Positions 35,850-47,215 of a DNA stretch of 64,000 nucleotides are shown here, piece after piece. Both the position numbers and the translations under genes were made by a program. Source of the DNA: Tetrapyrgos nigripes. Taxonomy: Eukaryota > Basidiomycota > Agaricomycetes > Agaricales > Campanellaceae. The stretch is from the NCBI GenBank assembly GCA_013368315.1, contig JAACJM010000298.1:1-64000 (forward strand), in the 5' to 3' direction. Position 1 is the stretch's first letter, and the number at the start of each line of letters is the position of its first letter. The notes beneath the pieces are model-generated. The model was not told where the DNA came from and searched no databases. It worked only from the letters and a program-made list of their open reading frames with translations.

Positions 35850-37216
35850 CTTATTGTAGAATACTTCAGTGAACTGACGAAAGGGGAATCATTAAGATTC
35901 TGATCAGCTTTTTGTTTCATCCACACTTCACAATTCCCAGGAAGTGGAAAACACGTTAGAATGTATAATGATTGTACAATTGTAGAAAACAGAAAGAATT
36001 CGAGAGGGTTTATTTGGCAAGTAATCGCATTAGGATATTTAGCATGTTCTATATAACTTTCGACCACCAAATATTGATTACTGCTGGGTGTGTATGGCAC
36101 TCACGAGGATGACAACGTTTCCCTGGGTTCACGTGAGACGACATGGCGGTGACGTGGTCGATGTCGTGCATGACCCTAGTCACAGTGTGGGCGCTGGCTT
36201 TTGCCCCACCTGTTTTCATTTGTTGTCATCTAGTCAGCAATCCACTTCCACTCCCAGCAATTGGCAATTTGCTCATTTCCTCTTCTCAACGCAACCTGTC
36301 TGACCTCACTGAAGTGAAATGACTTTGTCATCGACTTGAATGGACTCCTGAGCGGCGAGTACTGGAGGACTAGATAGGATACCGCGGGAGTTTCGGTCTA
36401 GGAGAGTTGGGTATTGGCTGTTTGACGCTATGGGCCAAGTTGGAGATGGAGATGGAGATGGGCATCGACATAGAAGTGGAGTTGGGTCAGTGAGAGTGTC
36501 CGAATGTTATTGCATGTCATGCCACCGGTTGGGTTGCAAATCCTGTTGGGGGTGGGGTGGGAGTCAAGACGGAAGGGTCCATCAGTCGTTTGGTTGATTG
36601 AGTGGGTTTATGTTGGGTTTTGAGTACTGAGGCATTCCAGGGGGCCTTGGCAGTAGTGTTTAAGGATGTTCTCTCTGAATCTCTCTAGGACGATGGTACC
36701 TCAGACGCAATCAAAAGCACTCTTCAACACTCTGCAATCCTACTCTCTCCTCTGTCTACCTACCTCCCATTACCGTTACGCTCGGTACATGGTTCCACAT
36801 TGCACAAGACACGCTGGGAAAGAACCTATGACTGAGACTACGATGTCATGTTGACGGACATGCACAGTAACAGGCTCTTTATCAGTCTGGAGTTCTTTCT
36901 GTGTATGTTCGCAAAGTGTATTCATCCTGCTTCTACCCCTGGTACGCCAAGCATTGTTGTCGACGAAGATGTGCTTCTAGTGATGGGTAAACCACCTGGA
37001 AGCCTTCGAGACAGATTTCTCGAGGGTTTTCGGTTAAGGAAAGCCGGCGCTGCTTGACTGGCCGAGGGAGGAGTCGCTCTTGCAGCCTGTAGCACTAGTC
37101 GAGAGTGGGGTTCTGGGTTGGGTGGGACAAGATGCGGGTTATGATGTACCTGGCTTGGAGTTTTGACAGCTGGGTACGCATGGACATGCTGCTTGGAAAT
37201 CGAGATTTCATATAGC
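35850..37216. other. Stretch without a supported gene
   Basis: AT-rich to about 36080. The minus strand there carries CACCCAGCAGTAATCAATAT, shared with 27965 on the plus strand. It then becomes CpG-rich with weak similarity to the 27100-27450 block. Short frames only. The unit into which the copia element inserted (…CATATG, then CTCATTGG) is otherwise unrecognised. Confidence 0.4.
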
Positions 37217-37221
37217 ATATG

Positions 37222-37505
37222 TGTTGAATTGGCGAATTAGTAAGCAGCCATCAACATTAGATTAGATATAGATTAGATAGTAATCTAGTTAGTTACGCTT
37301 ACTGTAAATAAGAATTTCTTAGATAAGTAGTCACATGTACTATCTAGAACAGTATATAAGGGCTTGTAGATTGCCCTACAAGAATAAGGATTTCCCTTAA
37401 CACTCATTGCTCTTAACCTCTAACAAACCGCTCTAACAAGCATTTTTACATCCCCAGGTAAGTATGCAGCTACCACTACGTATATAGAACATAGCCTGCT
37501 CAACA
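37222..37505 (+). repeat. 5' LTR of copia element
   Basis: 284 bp, TG…CA ends. Contains a TATA-like TATATAAG (37353-37360) and a GTAAGT donor-like site at 37458 near its 3' end. Confidence 0.97.
37353..37360 (+). promoter_or_regulatory. LTR TATA box
   Basis: TATATAAG in the 5' LTR. The same sequence occurs in the 3' LTR. It is the likely core promoter of the element. Confidence 0.6.
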
Positions 37506-37517
37506 GGTTATGGGCCC
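37506..37517 (+). other. Primer-binding site, initiator tRNA-Met anticodon type
   Basis: GGTTATGGGCCC directly follows the LTR. It is complementary to the conserved anticodon stem-loop of eukaryotic initiator tRNA-Met (GGGCCCAUAACC). This is the half-tRNA priming known from Drosophila copia, rather than priming from the tRNA 3' end. Confidence 0.8.
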
Positions 37518-37782
37518 CGCAAGTCCTAGACTGCATAATACCTGGTAGCACCCCTGCGGCTGCTTGAACATCGCCCTCTGTGGCCTTCATGGCTGCTGTA
37601 TGTGCTCAGTAGCACCTACATGGCTGCAAGCTGGTATAATGCACACCGGGGATAATCACTGTCATAAGTGTGCTAGCCGCAGCTTTTAATTTATTTTCAT
37701 GGCGTGTCCTTAACGCTGCCGCTTATCTTGCATATAGGATGTTATGCTGACAGTTTGATTATATCCCCAGATCACATTTGAA

Positions 37783-38912
37783 ATGTCTTCCGGATCAAGC
37801 TTTATGTCCACCGTTCCAGAACTCACTGGACCAAACTATACTATTTGGGCCAGCAAGTCCAAATCTTGGCTTCAATCTCAGGGCATCGCTTATGTCCTCA
37901 ATACCCTCAAACCTGGAGAAATCCAGATTGTCGGATCCACATCTCCTGTACCAGCTCCTCCAGCAGCTCCCACCGGAACTACTGGTGGCACTACTGCCGC
38001 TGCTGCTGCTGCTGCAGATGAAGAAGAATCTGACGCTGGTAGTGGAGTACCTTCCCCTCACTTCATTGCTGCTGCTAGCGGTAGCGTTGCTGATTGGGAA
38101 AAGGATAACGACAAAGCCATGGGTGTCATCAAACTCCGTGTCGCTCAAGCTATTGGTGCCAAAATCGAAAATATCACCACTGCTAGAGTTATGTGGGACA
38201 CACTCAAAGATCTCTATGGTAGGCCTGGAGCTGCTGAAATCTTTCAGAATTTCAAATGAGCTGTGAACGTCGAGATCCCACGTAACGCTCATCCCGGTGC
38301 TGCAATTGATCTCATCAAAATGTACCTAACCCGCATCACTAATGCAGGCGACAACACTGAGATCCCCATGTATCTCCAATACATGATCGTCATCAACAAA
38401 CTCCCTCCTGACATCTATGCCTACATCATTGCCAAAATCACTCAGGACGACATAGATGATTTTGAACACAAGACGCTCGATAATCTCCAAACTCATGTCG
38501 TTAATACTTGGGAGGCTCGTGGTGGAAAGAAACCTCAATCTGCCAACGCTACCAAAATCACGGCAATCAAACGCAAAGGCAAACCTCCTGTCTTTGAGGA
38601 ACAGCAGCAGCAGCGCCATAAAGGCAGCAGCAGCGCTTGGAGAGGTAAAGGCCGAGGACGTGGCAACTGGCGAGGCCGCGGAAAACGCGCCGGTGAACAA
38701 ACACGCCAGAAGCAACAAGCCCAGAGTATGGGTCCTATTAAGTTAGGACACTCACATGTCATACATGCGGCGAAGTTCTTCAAGGAAACTCTGACCATCA
38801 CGGTCACAGAGCCCTCTACCAAGATGTGCGTAAACCCTTCTTTAGCGAGACGGTAAAGCCTTTTGACGGATTTTTCTCATCTGTCCAGAACGCCTTTAAA
38901 ACCCGCTTGTGA
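37783..38912 (+). pseudogene. gag: copia Gag, interrupted
   Basis: ATG at 37783 (AAATGTC). The N-terminal part reads PNYTIWASKSKSWL, typical of copia Gag (LNG.NY..W). An in-frame TGA at 38257-38259 sits between NFK and AVNVEIP. The same frame then continues (MYLTRITNAGD, ALN-type helices, an Arg/Gly-rich GRGRGNWRGRG stretch). Near 38740 the frame shifts, and the zinc-knuckle-like CHTCGE…DHHGH is found in another frame, ending at 38910-38912. Gag forms the virus-like particle and packages RNA. This copy cannot make it whole. Confidence 0.85.
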
Positions 38913-38964
38913 TAATGGGTTAAAGCCAACTGGTGAGCTCCTCAAAGACCTTGAACTAGCATAG

Positions 38965-41900
38965 ATGTCTCATTCCGAAGCCTCTACATCTACCTCTCTC
39001 CCTTGTCCCTCTATTATCTCCGATGGTCGTTCTTTCATGGAACGATACTATTGGCAAAACCTCGTCGCTCCCTATCCTCCTGGTTTCTCTCACACTGATT
39101 CCAACCCCGATCACGATGACGACCACTGGTTCGCTATCCGTGACAACAAACCTGTCTCTGACAGTTGGGGTGCCGCCAACTGGGGTACTCCACAGCAAGA
39201 GGAGGCATGGAACAACTTCGGGTGGAAACACAACAAATGCGTGGGAACGGACGACGACGCCAAAATGGCTGAGGAACTCGACAAACTGTCGGACAGCCTC
39301 GTTTCCAACGTGGGGAGTATGGACTCAGAGGAGTTCGAGAGGGAAAAAGCGGAGTCTACCAAGCCAGTCTCGTCGATATGGGGGACTCAGACAAGGAGAA
39401 CGTCGACCCCAACCACAAAACGCTCGAGGAGCGTCTTCACATGGTCACCAACGAGATGACCCAAAGGTGGTATTCAGGGGAGTTCAACAGGGAATACAAT
39501 GAGGGCCTCGACCAAATGAGCGCCTCCAATTCATCGGGGTGGAGCCAAGCGCAGTCAGTTACCCCCTTATTCGAGGAAATCTCCACGTCCCCCAGTGCTT
39601 CCAACTTGGGTGCCGACGGGGATGCCGACTCGATACCGGACCTCATAACACCACCGTCGAGTTCCCCGGATATGGACGTTATATCCCTCGGGTCTGACTC
39701 CGAGGAGGAGATTATTTCTGAGAGTTGGAATGATGGCGGGTACTACAGGTACGCTGCATCCTCTTTCTCTTCCATTATGAATAGAGAATCCGACACATCA
39801 CATACAGTGCAGATGATGAGCCCGGTCGCATGTCAATTATTATTATCACATGCTTGTAACATATTTATACATACCGCTCCTCTGGGCTCTATTAGCCCCT
39901 CTATTTATAATGTACCCAATATATTATGTCCCTGTGGGACTTATTATTCATCTTGTGTGAATTGCAAGGGAAAGAATACTCTCATTAACCAGAAACATTA
40001 TGACAATGCCTGGTTACTCGACTCTGGAGCATCTGCTCATTATACTTTTGACTTAACCGACTTTGTTGAGTCACATAAAGTAGATCTAATCTCCATTCAA
40101 ACTGCAAATGGAGTTACCAAAACCAACACCGCTGGTACTGTCATCATTCAACAAGGTTCTCGCTACTTCAAAGTTGCCCCTGTTTACTATGTTGCCGATC
40201 TAAATCAATGGTTACTGTCACTTGGCACATTCCTACAGTCAGACAGAGTAACAGTTCATGGATCAGACAAAATTATCATGCTAATGAAGCATGACAAAAT
40301 GACAGATGAAGATGGAAATTCAATGCGTCGTCGCTGGTTGACATTTACCAAACGATCACCAGAAGATACTATTTACTATCTTCCTCATACCAAAACTGAC
40401 GTCGCCTCCTTGGCAGACGCTATGATTTATGAAATCGACTTTGACTTAGTGCACCAATGCACTGGTCACCCTTCTCATGATGTTCTCAAACATCTTCGAA
40501 CACATACCGACGGATGGCCAGAATTCAATATTCCTTTACAACCACCAATTTGCCGCAGATGTCTTGAAGGTAAAACACCACAACAAGTTTACCCACCATC
40601 AGAAAGACAGGCGTCGCGTCCCTTTGAATTAATCCATTCGGATCTCAAAGAATTCCCCACTGAATCGTACCACAAATTCAAATATATGATAATCTTTTTG
40701 GACGACTTTACATCAAACGCATGGGCTTTTCTGTTGAACAATAAGAAAACGCCAGTACATGTAACTCACCAATGGCTTGCAATGGTCGAAAATCAATACA
40801 AGTCTAAGGTCGAACAATGGATGTCCGATGCAGGGGGAGAATATATCAAAGGTGCCTTCATCGAAATGTTGAAAGACAAAGGCATCAAGATCCTACAAAG
40901 CGCACCATACACCCCCCAACAAAATGGTCGTGCTGAGCGCCTCATGCACACTATAAAGGACAAGGCTGAGGCGATGCGCAAACACGCGTGTCTTCCTGAC
41001 AGCTGGTGGGAATTTTGTGTTACACATGCAGTGTATTTGTATACGCGCACTCCGATGTGGCAACATGATTGGATAACACCATATGAAGTTCTGGAAAAGA
41101 AAAAGCCTCATATGGATCACTTACGTGTACTTGGCTGTGGAGCATATGTATATGTTCCAGCGAAAATTCGAAAGAACAAACTCACTTCCAAAACAGAACT
41201 TATGACCTATCTTGGTCCTGCCCCTGGCGGACATGGTGATCTATTCATGAGAAAGAACAACGCATTATTCACTGCACCACAAGCAGTATTCGACAAAACT
41301 TTGTTTCCTCGATGTGACAAAAGCACAACAAACTCAAAACGACTTCCTATAACGTTGAAAGACGTTCCAAACGATCCTAATGAGGATACTCCTCAAATGC
41401 TCGGCGAAGATGAAGACGAGCATTTTTACATACCACCCAACGCACCTTCCAAAAGGAGACCTGATGTTCGGCATGACAATGCTGACAGACAGAGTCCACA
41501 GAGATCGCCACTGGAAACGCTGCCCCCGAGATCTGAATCTGAACCTGAAACACCACCTCAGCTTCCACAGACACCTCCGAGGCGACCAAGGCAATCATTG
41601 AATCTGCCTCCTGCACCTAGACGAACTCAACGTGACAGGAGAGCACCAAAAACATTTGTACCAGACTCTAATCAAGCCTGGAGACAGGGGAGCACTCGGC
41701 CCCCTGGCGTGTGTGCACGTGATGCAGACAAACAGGTCGCAGCTGATAAACGCGACACTGATAGAGCCGCAAGAGAACGTGAGGCATGGCAACAGCTAAA
41801 CCAGCCACACGGGACTGCAGCCACAGAATCACAGGATCCCGGTCCTAGTTCCACAGGACAAAGTGACTCAGGAGACGCTGATGAGGGTCTCAGGCCACAT

Positions 41901-41981
41901 TCGTCCACATCAGACAATGAGAATTCTGCATATAATACGAAGATCAGGCACAACTATGCCAGGAAGGGGGAGTACAGATGA
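38965..41981 (+). pseudogene. pol: copia Pol N-terminal half: protease and integrase
   Basis: A leading segment (38965-39459) rich in Asp/Trp is followed by the main frame 39378-41981 (867 codons). The protease motif WLLDSGASAHYT is at about 40010-40045. The GAG-pre-integrase HHCC is seen as HQCTGH and CRRC. The integrase core has D in IHSDLKE, D in MSDAGGEY and E in PQQNGRAERL, followed by a Pro/Arg-rich C-terminal tail (PQLPQTPPRRPRQ). The D-D-E residues are all present, so this part looks intact, but the frame ends with TGA at 41979-41981 where a frameshift separates it from RT. Confidence 0.9.
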
Positions 41982-41984
41982 TAA

Positions 41985-43561
41985 ATCTCTTGCTTAATAA
42001 TGCAATTGACTCTAAATCTCCCTGTGAATGGACACTCCGAGAAATATCGCTCTTACCAGATAAGGAGCAAGAGGAATGGAAATCGCTTGCCATGAAGAAT
42101 TAGAGGTACTTTGCAGGCGCGGAACTTTCCAACTCATAGATCATCCTGAGAATAGGAAAGTCATAAAAAACTGATGGGTCTTTGACATCAAAACTGATGG
42201 TCGTAAGAAGGCGAGACTTGTCGCTAAAGGTTTCTCACAGATTGAAGGTCTAGACTTTGATCAAGTCTTCTCTCCAGTTGTTCGCTTCGAGACAGTGCAG
42301 CCCTCAATAATTGGCACATCTCAGGTGTCGATGTTTGTAGTGCCTACCTTTACGGCATACTCGAAGAAGAGATCTATATGGAACAACTGGAAGGTTTTAT
42401 AGAACCTGGAAAAGAACGCAAAGTCATTCGGCTACTTCGCGCTCTATATGGACTTAAGCAAGCCGGTCTTGCTTGGTGGAAAGGTCTCGACAAGTCCATG
42501 GCAGAACTTGGTTTCAAATGAATCAACTCTGATGCCGGAATCTTCGTATATAATCAAAATGGTTACATTGTCATTGCCGTTGTCTACGTTGATGATGCCC
42601 TATTCTGTGGAGCAGACAAACAGTTAGTGCTCAAATTAAAGGCGAAATTCATGAAGAAATGGGAATGCAGGGATCTTGGCGATGCCAAAGAATTTCTTAG
42701 GATGAACATCGTCAGGAAAGGCAGCAAAATCTATCTTGATCAATGCACCTTGAAAAGGTACTAGAACGATGTGGTATGCAAAATGCGAAAGCTTCTGCTA
42801 CTCCATTACCTGCAGGATACTATCCTATAAAAAACAAAGCCCCAGTCGACCCAGTCCTTCGACAGAAATATCAAACTGTCATCGGGTCTCTTCTTTACAT
42901 CATGTTAGGATCTCGTCCTGACATAGCCTTTGCCGTTACCAAAATGGCACAGCACGCTGCAAACCCTTCAGATGATCATCTAGCTAAAGCTCTCTGGATT
43001 TGCCGTTACCTTCTCGGTACTCGACACTATGCATTAGTGTATGATGGATCCAAGAAAAAGATCACTGAATCAGATCCATTAGGAACTGGTCTCGCTGCAT
43101 ACACAGACTCTGATTGGGCATCAGACCCAAACGATCATCGATCACATACTGGCTTCTTCCTAACGTTAGCACGAGGGACTTTTTACTGGGCTTCTAGAGC
43201 TCAAACTACAACTGCGCTAAGCTCTACCGAAGCCGAGTATATGGCTCTTAGTGATTGTAGTCGTCAAGTCATCTGGATAAAAGCTCTCTTAAAAGAACTT
43301 AACATTGAGATGAAAGCTATCGATATCTATGGAGACAATCAAGGATCTATCTTCATTGCATCCAATCCTGTTACAGAACGATGTTCAAAACACATTGCTG
43401 TCAAATATCACTTTATTCGTGAACATGTAGCAAATGAGAACGTAACAATAAAGTTCATAGAAGGAAGCGATAATCCTGCCAATATGTTTACAAAGAATCT
43501 TGGCAAACAAAAATTCGAGAAGTTCAGATCACAACTAGGACTTCAGTTTTATACTAGTTAA
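41985..43561 (+). pseudogene. pol: copia Pol C-terminal half: reverse transcriptase and RNase H, broken
   Basis: RT motifs are visible across frames: WVFDIKTDGRKKARLVAKGF, FSPVVRFETV, GVDVCSAYLYG, LYGLKQAGLAWWK and the catalytic YVDDALF. Breaks are a 1-nt loss near 42098, TGA at 42172-42174 (N-stop-WVFD), a roughly 20-nt deletion near 42297, TGA at 42519-42521 (FK-stop-INSDAG) and a 1-nt loss near 42741. RNase H is open from 42743 to the stop at 43559-43561, with AYTDSDWA, SSTEAEYMAL, DNQGSI and KHIAVKYHFIRE intact. Confidence 0.92.
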
Positions 43562-43697
43562 GCCTTGGTACAACATATCAGAGAACCTTGGTACAATGTA
43601 TCATAGAACCGTGGTACAACATATCTCAAATAACGAAGATGAACCTCGGCTGCTTATAGTGCCTTTATGCTTACGCGCACTAACGGTGCAGCTTAGC

Positions 43698-43706
43698 AAG
43701 GGGGAG
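43698..43706 (+). other. Polypurine tract
   Basis: AAGGGGGAG immediately before the 3' LTR, the plus-strand primer site. Confidence 0.85.
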
Positions 43707-43990
43707 TGTTGAATTGGCAAATTAGTAAGCAGCCATCAACATTAGATTAGATATAGATTAGATAGTAATCTAGTTAGTTACGCTTACTGTAAATAAGAGG
43801 TTCTTAGATAAGTAGTCACATGTACTATCTAGAACAGTATATAAGGGCTCGTAGATTGCCCTACAAGGATAAGGATTTCCCTTAACACTCATTGCTCTTA
43901 ACCTCTAACAAACCGCTCTAACAAGCATTTTTACATCCCCAGGTAAGTATGCAGTTACCGCTACGTATATAGAACATAGCCTGCTCAACA
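43707..43990 (+). repeat. 3' LTR of copia element
   Basis: 284 bp. Seven differences from the 5' LTR, three of which are CpG versus TpG/CpA. Confidence 0.97.
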
Positions 43991-43995
43991 ATATG

Positions 43996-46299
43996 CTCAT
44001 TGGCAATCATTCGTGAGTATCACATCAAACATATCCTTTTGTCCTTTGTTCGTCTCAAACTTCCAGCGTTGTCCTTGCTATTTCCTTTCTGTGCCATTCC
44101 CGTCTTTAGTCATGCTCTCCCTAGTGCAAGCATACATATATACTAACGCTCCTCTCTGCTTAGATCCATGACACCCCAAATACCCGCAGAAGCTGCTTCG
44201 AGTCTCAAGCTGTCTCAAGCCTGGGCTGGCTTCGATCAGCTCCCTATTATGCTAACTCTATGTCTTGCAATGGCGCGTAGTTCTTCTGCAAAGACTCATG
44301 TACTCACTATGACTGAACCCACTGGGCTTTTCTCCTGTCTTTCTAAGGATCTCGCACCTCTTTTCATCAATGTTTTCATAGTGGAGATAGATGATTTGAC
44401 TTGAAGAATGCTTTTGTGAAGTTTATTTGTTAGCTACTACTTACATATCAATTTATGCAGCAAGTATGCTTACAAGTAGGATGATTGTATGTGAAGCTAG
44501 TGCCTCGTCCCCACGAATTTTATGTGACTTTCAATTTGCCACATATGAACCAATGAATGAGCAGTGTCATCTTAGCCAGGGAGCTAAGTACGTGTCATTT
44601 TTGGTTTTAGTTTTGGTGCTTTTAGGCCCGGACCATCTGGTTGATATTGATAAATCTGTTTGGAGAGGGGAGGGGATATACAAGAGTGTTTGACTTCTGT
44701 TCAGCTCTCCTGGGTATTCCAAAGGACGAGCTGAGAGAAAAGAAAGAGGCAAAGGAAAGAACATGACACATCACCCAATTTTCCGAAGCCCCTCCTGCTC
44801 CTCAGGCATCGGTGATGATGACATAGCTGAGAGATCTTATCTGATAACAAATTTACAGAACCTGCCTTCTCTTCTTCCTGTACCCTTTATTCATCATTCT
44901 CAGGACCTCTACTATGTCTCCTCTTCAACCTATATTCTCAAATATCTTCCAAACAATGTCATCCAACCCCGAAAGCTACCACCAATGACACATTTTCCAA
45001 CAACTACTATGCCAACTTTAACATCAGGAAAAGCTTTGTATACACCTTCATGCAATAAGTGTCTAATTATGCTTTTTGTGCATAAAAATGCAAAATTTTA
45101 TATAGTTTATACCTCACTTTGCATAAGGTTTGAGACAAATTGAATAACTATGCATTCAGAGCAACTTTATGCATTCTAGTGCATAATAGATGCTTGAAGT
45201 TGTATCGAAATGCATACTGCTCCTGTTCTCTTTATCCATTTTCCAGTGGCAGAAATAGTCAGAAGTATCAGATTTGCTTTCCACTCTAGTAATACTATAC
45301 AAGTATTCTACTTAAACTACACTACTCCATCATTTCTGACTCCCTCTGACTGTCTGGTGTCATCACCAAGTCCAAGTACCCTGCAAATAAATGAACAATA
45401 GTCAGCGACAGATGAGACAGCAGTCAAGAAACCATAAACATACATATATCGCTTTGTGCACCTGGTCCCAACGAGAAATGCCTCATCAGGAAAGACAAGC
45501 AAGCAAGTTGTATGTATCTACCAAGTCCTGGTTCCACTCAGAAGTGGAAGGGGGAGGCGAGGGAAGGGACAAAATGAAGAGTGGGAATCATGGAGCTAGA
45601 TCTGGCAGAAAGGCACCTTCACACAATCTTTCCCAATGCAGAGACACCCTCATGTCAGAAATCCTTGTCAGCCACCTTTGGCACATGCCGTACCCATGCA
45701 ATCCTTCATATTTCCATATCCGTCATTCTTACATCATTCACTGCCTAAGCCCAGAAACCTTCAGAGGGTTTTTCGATTATGCCTATGTGCGCCCCCACTG
45801 TGGTAAAGAGCACACACTTGGCTCTAAGCAGTAGGCGTAGACAGAACAGCAGTAGACAGATAACAATGAAAGACTAGTCCCAAGACGAAGTTAATATTGA
45901 ATAAAGACAAGGAATACATGAGATCCTCACCTAGTCCCAAGATGAAGAGGTCAAGATGGGGACTAGGGAGCTATTACTCTAAGCTTATATACACAGAAAG
46001 AAAGATAAAAACTGAACAAAGTGAAGAAAGGAATCAGAGAACTGTCCAGAACAATCAAAGTACAGCCTATTGTCCCTGTGAGAGATGTATCATGAAAAGA
46101 TGAACAAAAGATGAACAAGCTGTGTGTAGTGTCCCTGTAAGATGAACAAATGATGAAACAGGGGATGATAGCTGTGCATAGATGATCAAGGAAAGATGAA
46201 CAAAAGATAGGGCAAAGGATGAACAAAATGATGATCAAAAGGCAGTGACTGATGAAGAAAAGAAACAGAAAATGAACGAAAATACCCTGAAAATAATAC
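43996..46299. other. Gene-poor stretch
   Basis: No convincing gene. The open frame at 45391-45834 has no motif. From 45890 to 46260 there are many imperfect GATGAACAAA units. An exon-like segment at 44166-44277 is preceded by a good acceptor (TGCTTAG) but shows no family. Confidence 0.4.
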
Positions 46300-47206
46300 T
46301 GTCACAACACCCACCCTATTCTATTTCCATTTCATTTATTATGTTGATTATTCATTCTGTTCATCACTCCATATCTATATTCATTGTTTAACATTTGATT
46401 TGTTTATTCTGTTTACCGTTAGGGACTCACAATCATTTAGTATATTAGTTATAGGAGCATCATAGTTAGTCACAGAGTCTTGATACAGGAGTTGGTTTCG
46501 CTACTCCTGTACTCAAGCCTTAGAATTGATCTTGTTGTTGTTCCCTCTCATTCTTCTGCATTGTGAATGAAGGAATATGTGTACTACACTTGTGCACAGC
46601 AAATCTAGTCAGACGACTCTCTCATGTAGGAATTACAATAAAGTAATTCATAGTGAAGTCATAGACCACATAATGGAGTTGATAATAATGTATTTCACTT
46701 GCAGCTTTAAATGAGTTACTTGCTGCAATTGCATGATGTTGTATCTACTTTTACAAGCTTTTATACTATGTACTACTGTGGCTGAGCAAATCTGTAAATA
46801 GAGCAAAATGGTGCTAAGCAGATACTACGATGTAATATCTGAGATCAGTCTGGAGTAATGATATAAGTAGCTATGTAAGTATGGAGTAAAGTGGAAAGTG
46901 AGTGGTGTGCATGAGGCTAATTATATAGAATTCCAACATCTCAGGAGTCATGGTTGTCTCATATCCTTTAAAGGGATTCTTGTTCTACATTCACCATCCA
47001 TTGTCATTCTCCTTGATCTAGTTCCTTGTTGTCATCTCAGTTGCCATACAGGTGTGTAGATTGATCTGCCAGCAGCTCAAATTGTTTGTCTCGTAGGCTT
47101 AGGGTTAGTGGGTGAGTAGTGTCACTCCCTCTTGTTGAAGCCACCCCTAGGTTCCAGACTCCTCCTGGGGCATTGAGAGGCTAGCCCAGCTCGAGGGTTC
47201 GTGACA
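46300..47206. mobile_element. Candidate solo LTR (TGTCAC…GTGACA)
   Basis: Begins TGTCACAACACCCACC and ends AGGGTTCGTGACA, the usual inverted ends of basidiomycete Ty3-type LTRs, and spans about 0.9 kb of AT-rich sequence. The pentamer AATAC precedes it (46295-46299) and recurs at 47211-47215, four bases after the apparent end, so a target duplication is only suggestive. No internal coding sequence adjoins it. Confidence 0.35.
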
Positions 47207-47215
47207 CCTCAATAC

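Larger units (their letters stand above)
37222..43990 (+). mobile_element. Ty1/copia LTR retrotransposon, complete but degenerate (6769 bp)
   Basis: Two 284-bp LTRs (TGTTGA…TCAACA), target duplication ATATG (37217-37221 and 43991-43995), primer-binding site, polypurine tract, gag, and pol in the copia order protease-integrase-RT-RNase H. The LTRs differ at 7 of 284 positions (about 2.5%), so the insertion is not brand new. Coding sequence carries at least three in-frame TGA codons and several frameshifts, so it is not autonomous. Ty1/copia assignment rests on integrase preceding RT. Confidence 0.97.

Noticed and set aside
38326..38822. Minus-strand open frames inside the copia gag region
   Set aside because: They are antisense to Gag coding sequence and show no motifs.
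45391..45834. 147-codon plus-strand frame as a gene
   Set aside because: No motif, biased low-complexity composition and no splice context. Probably chance.
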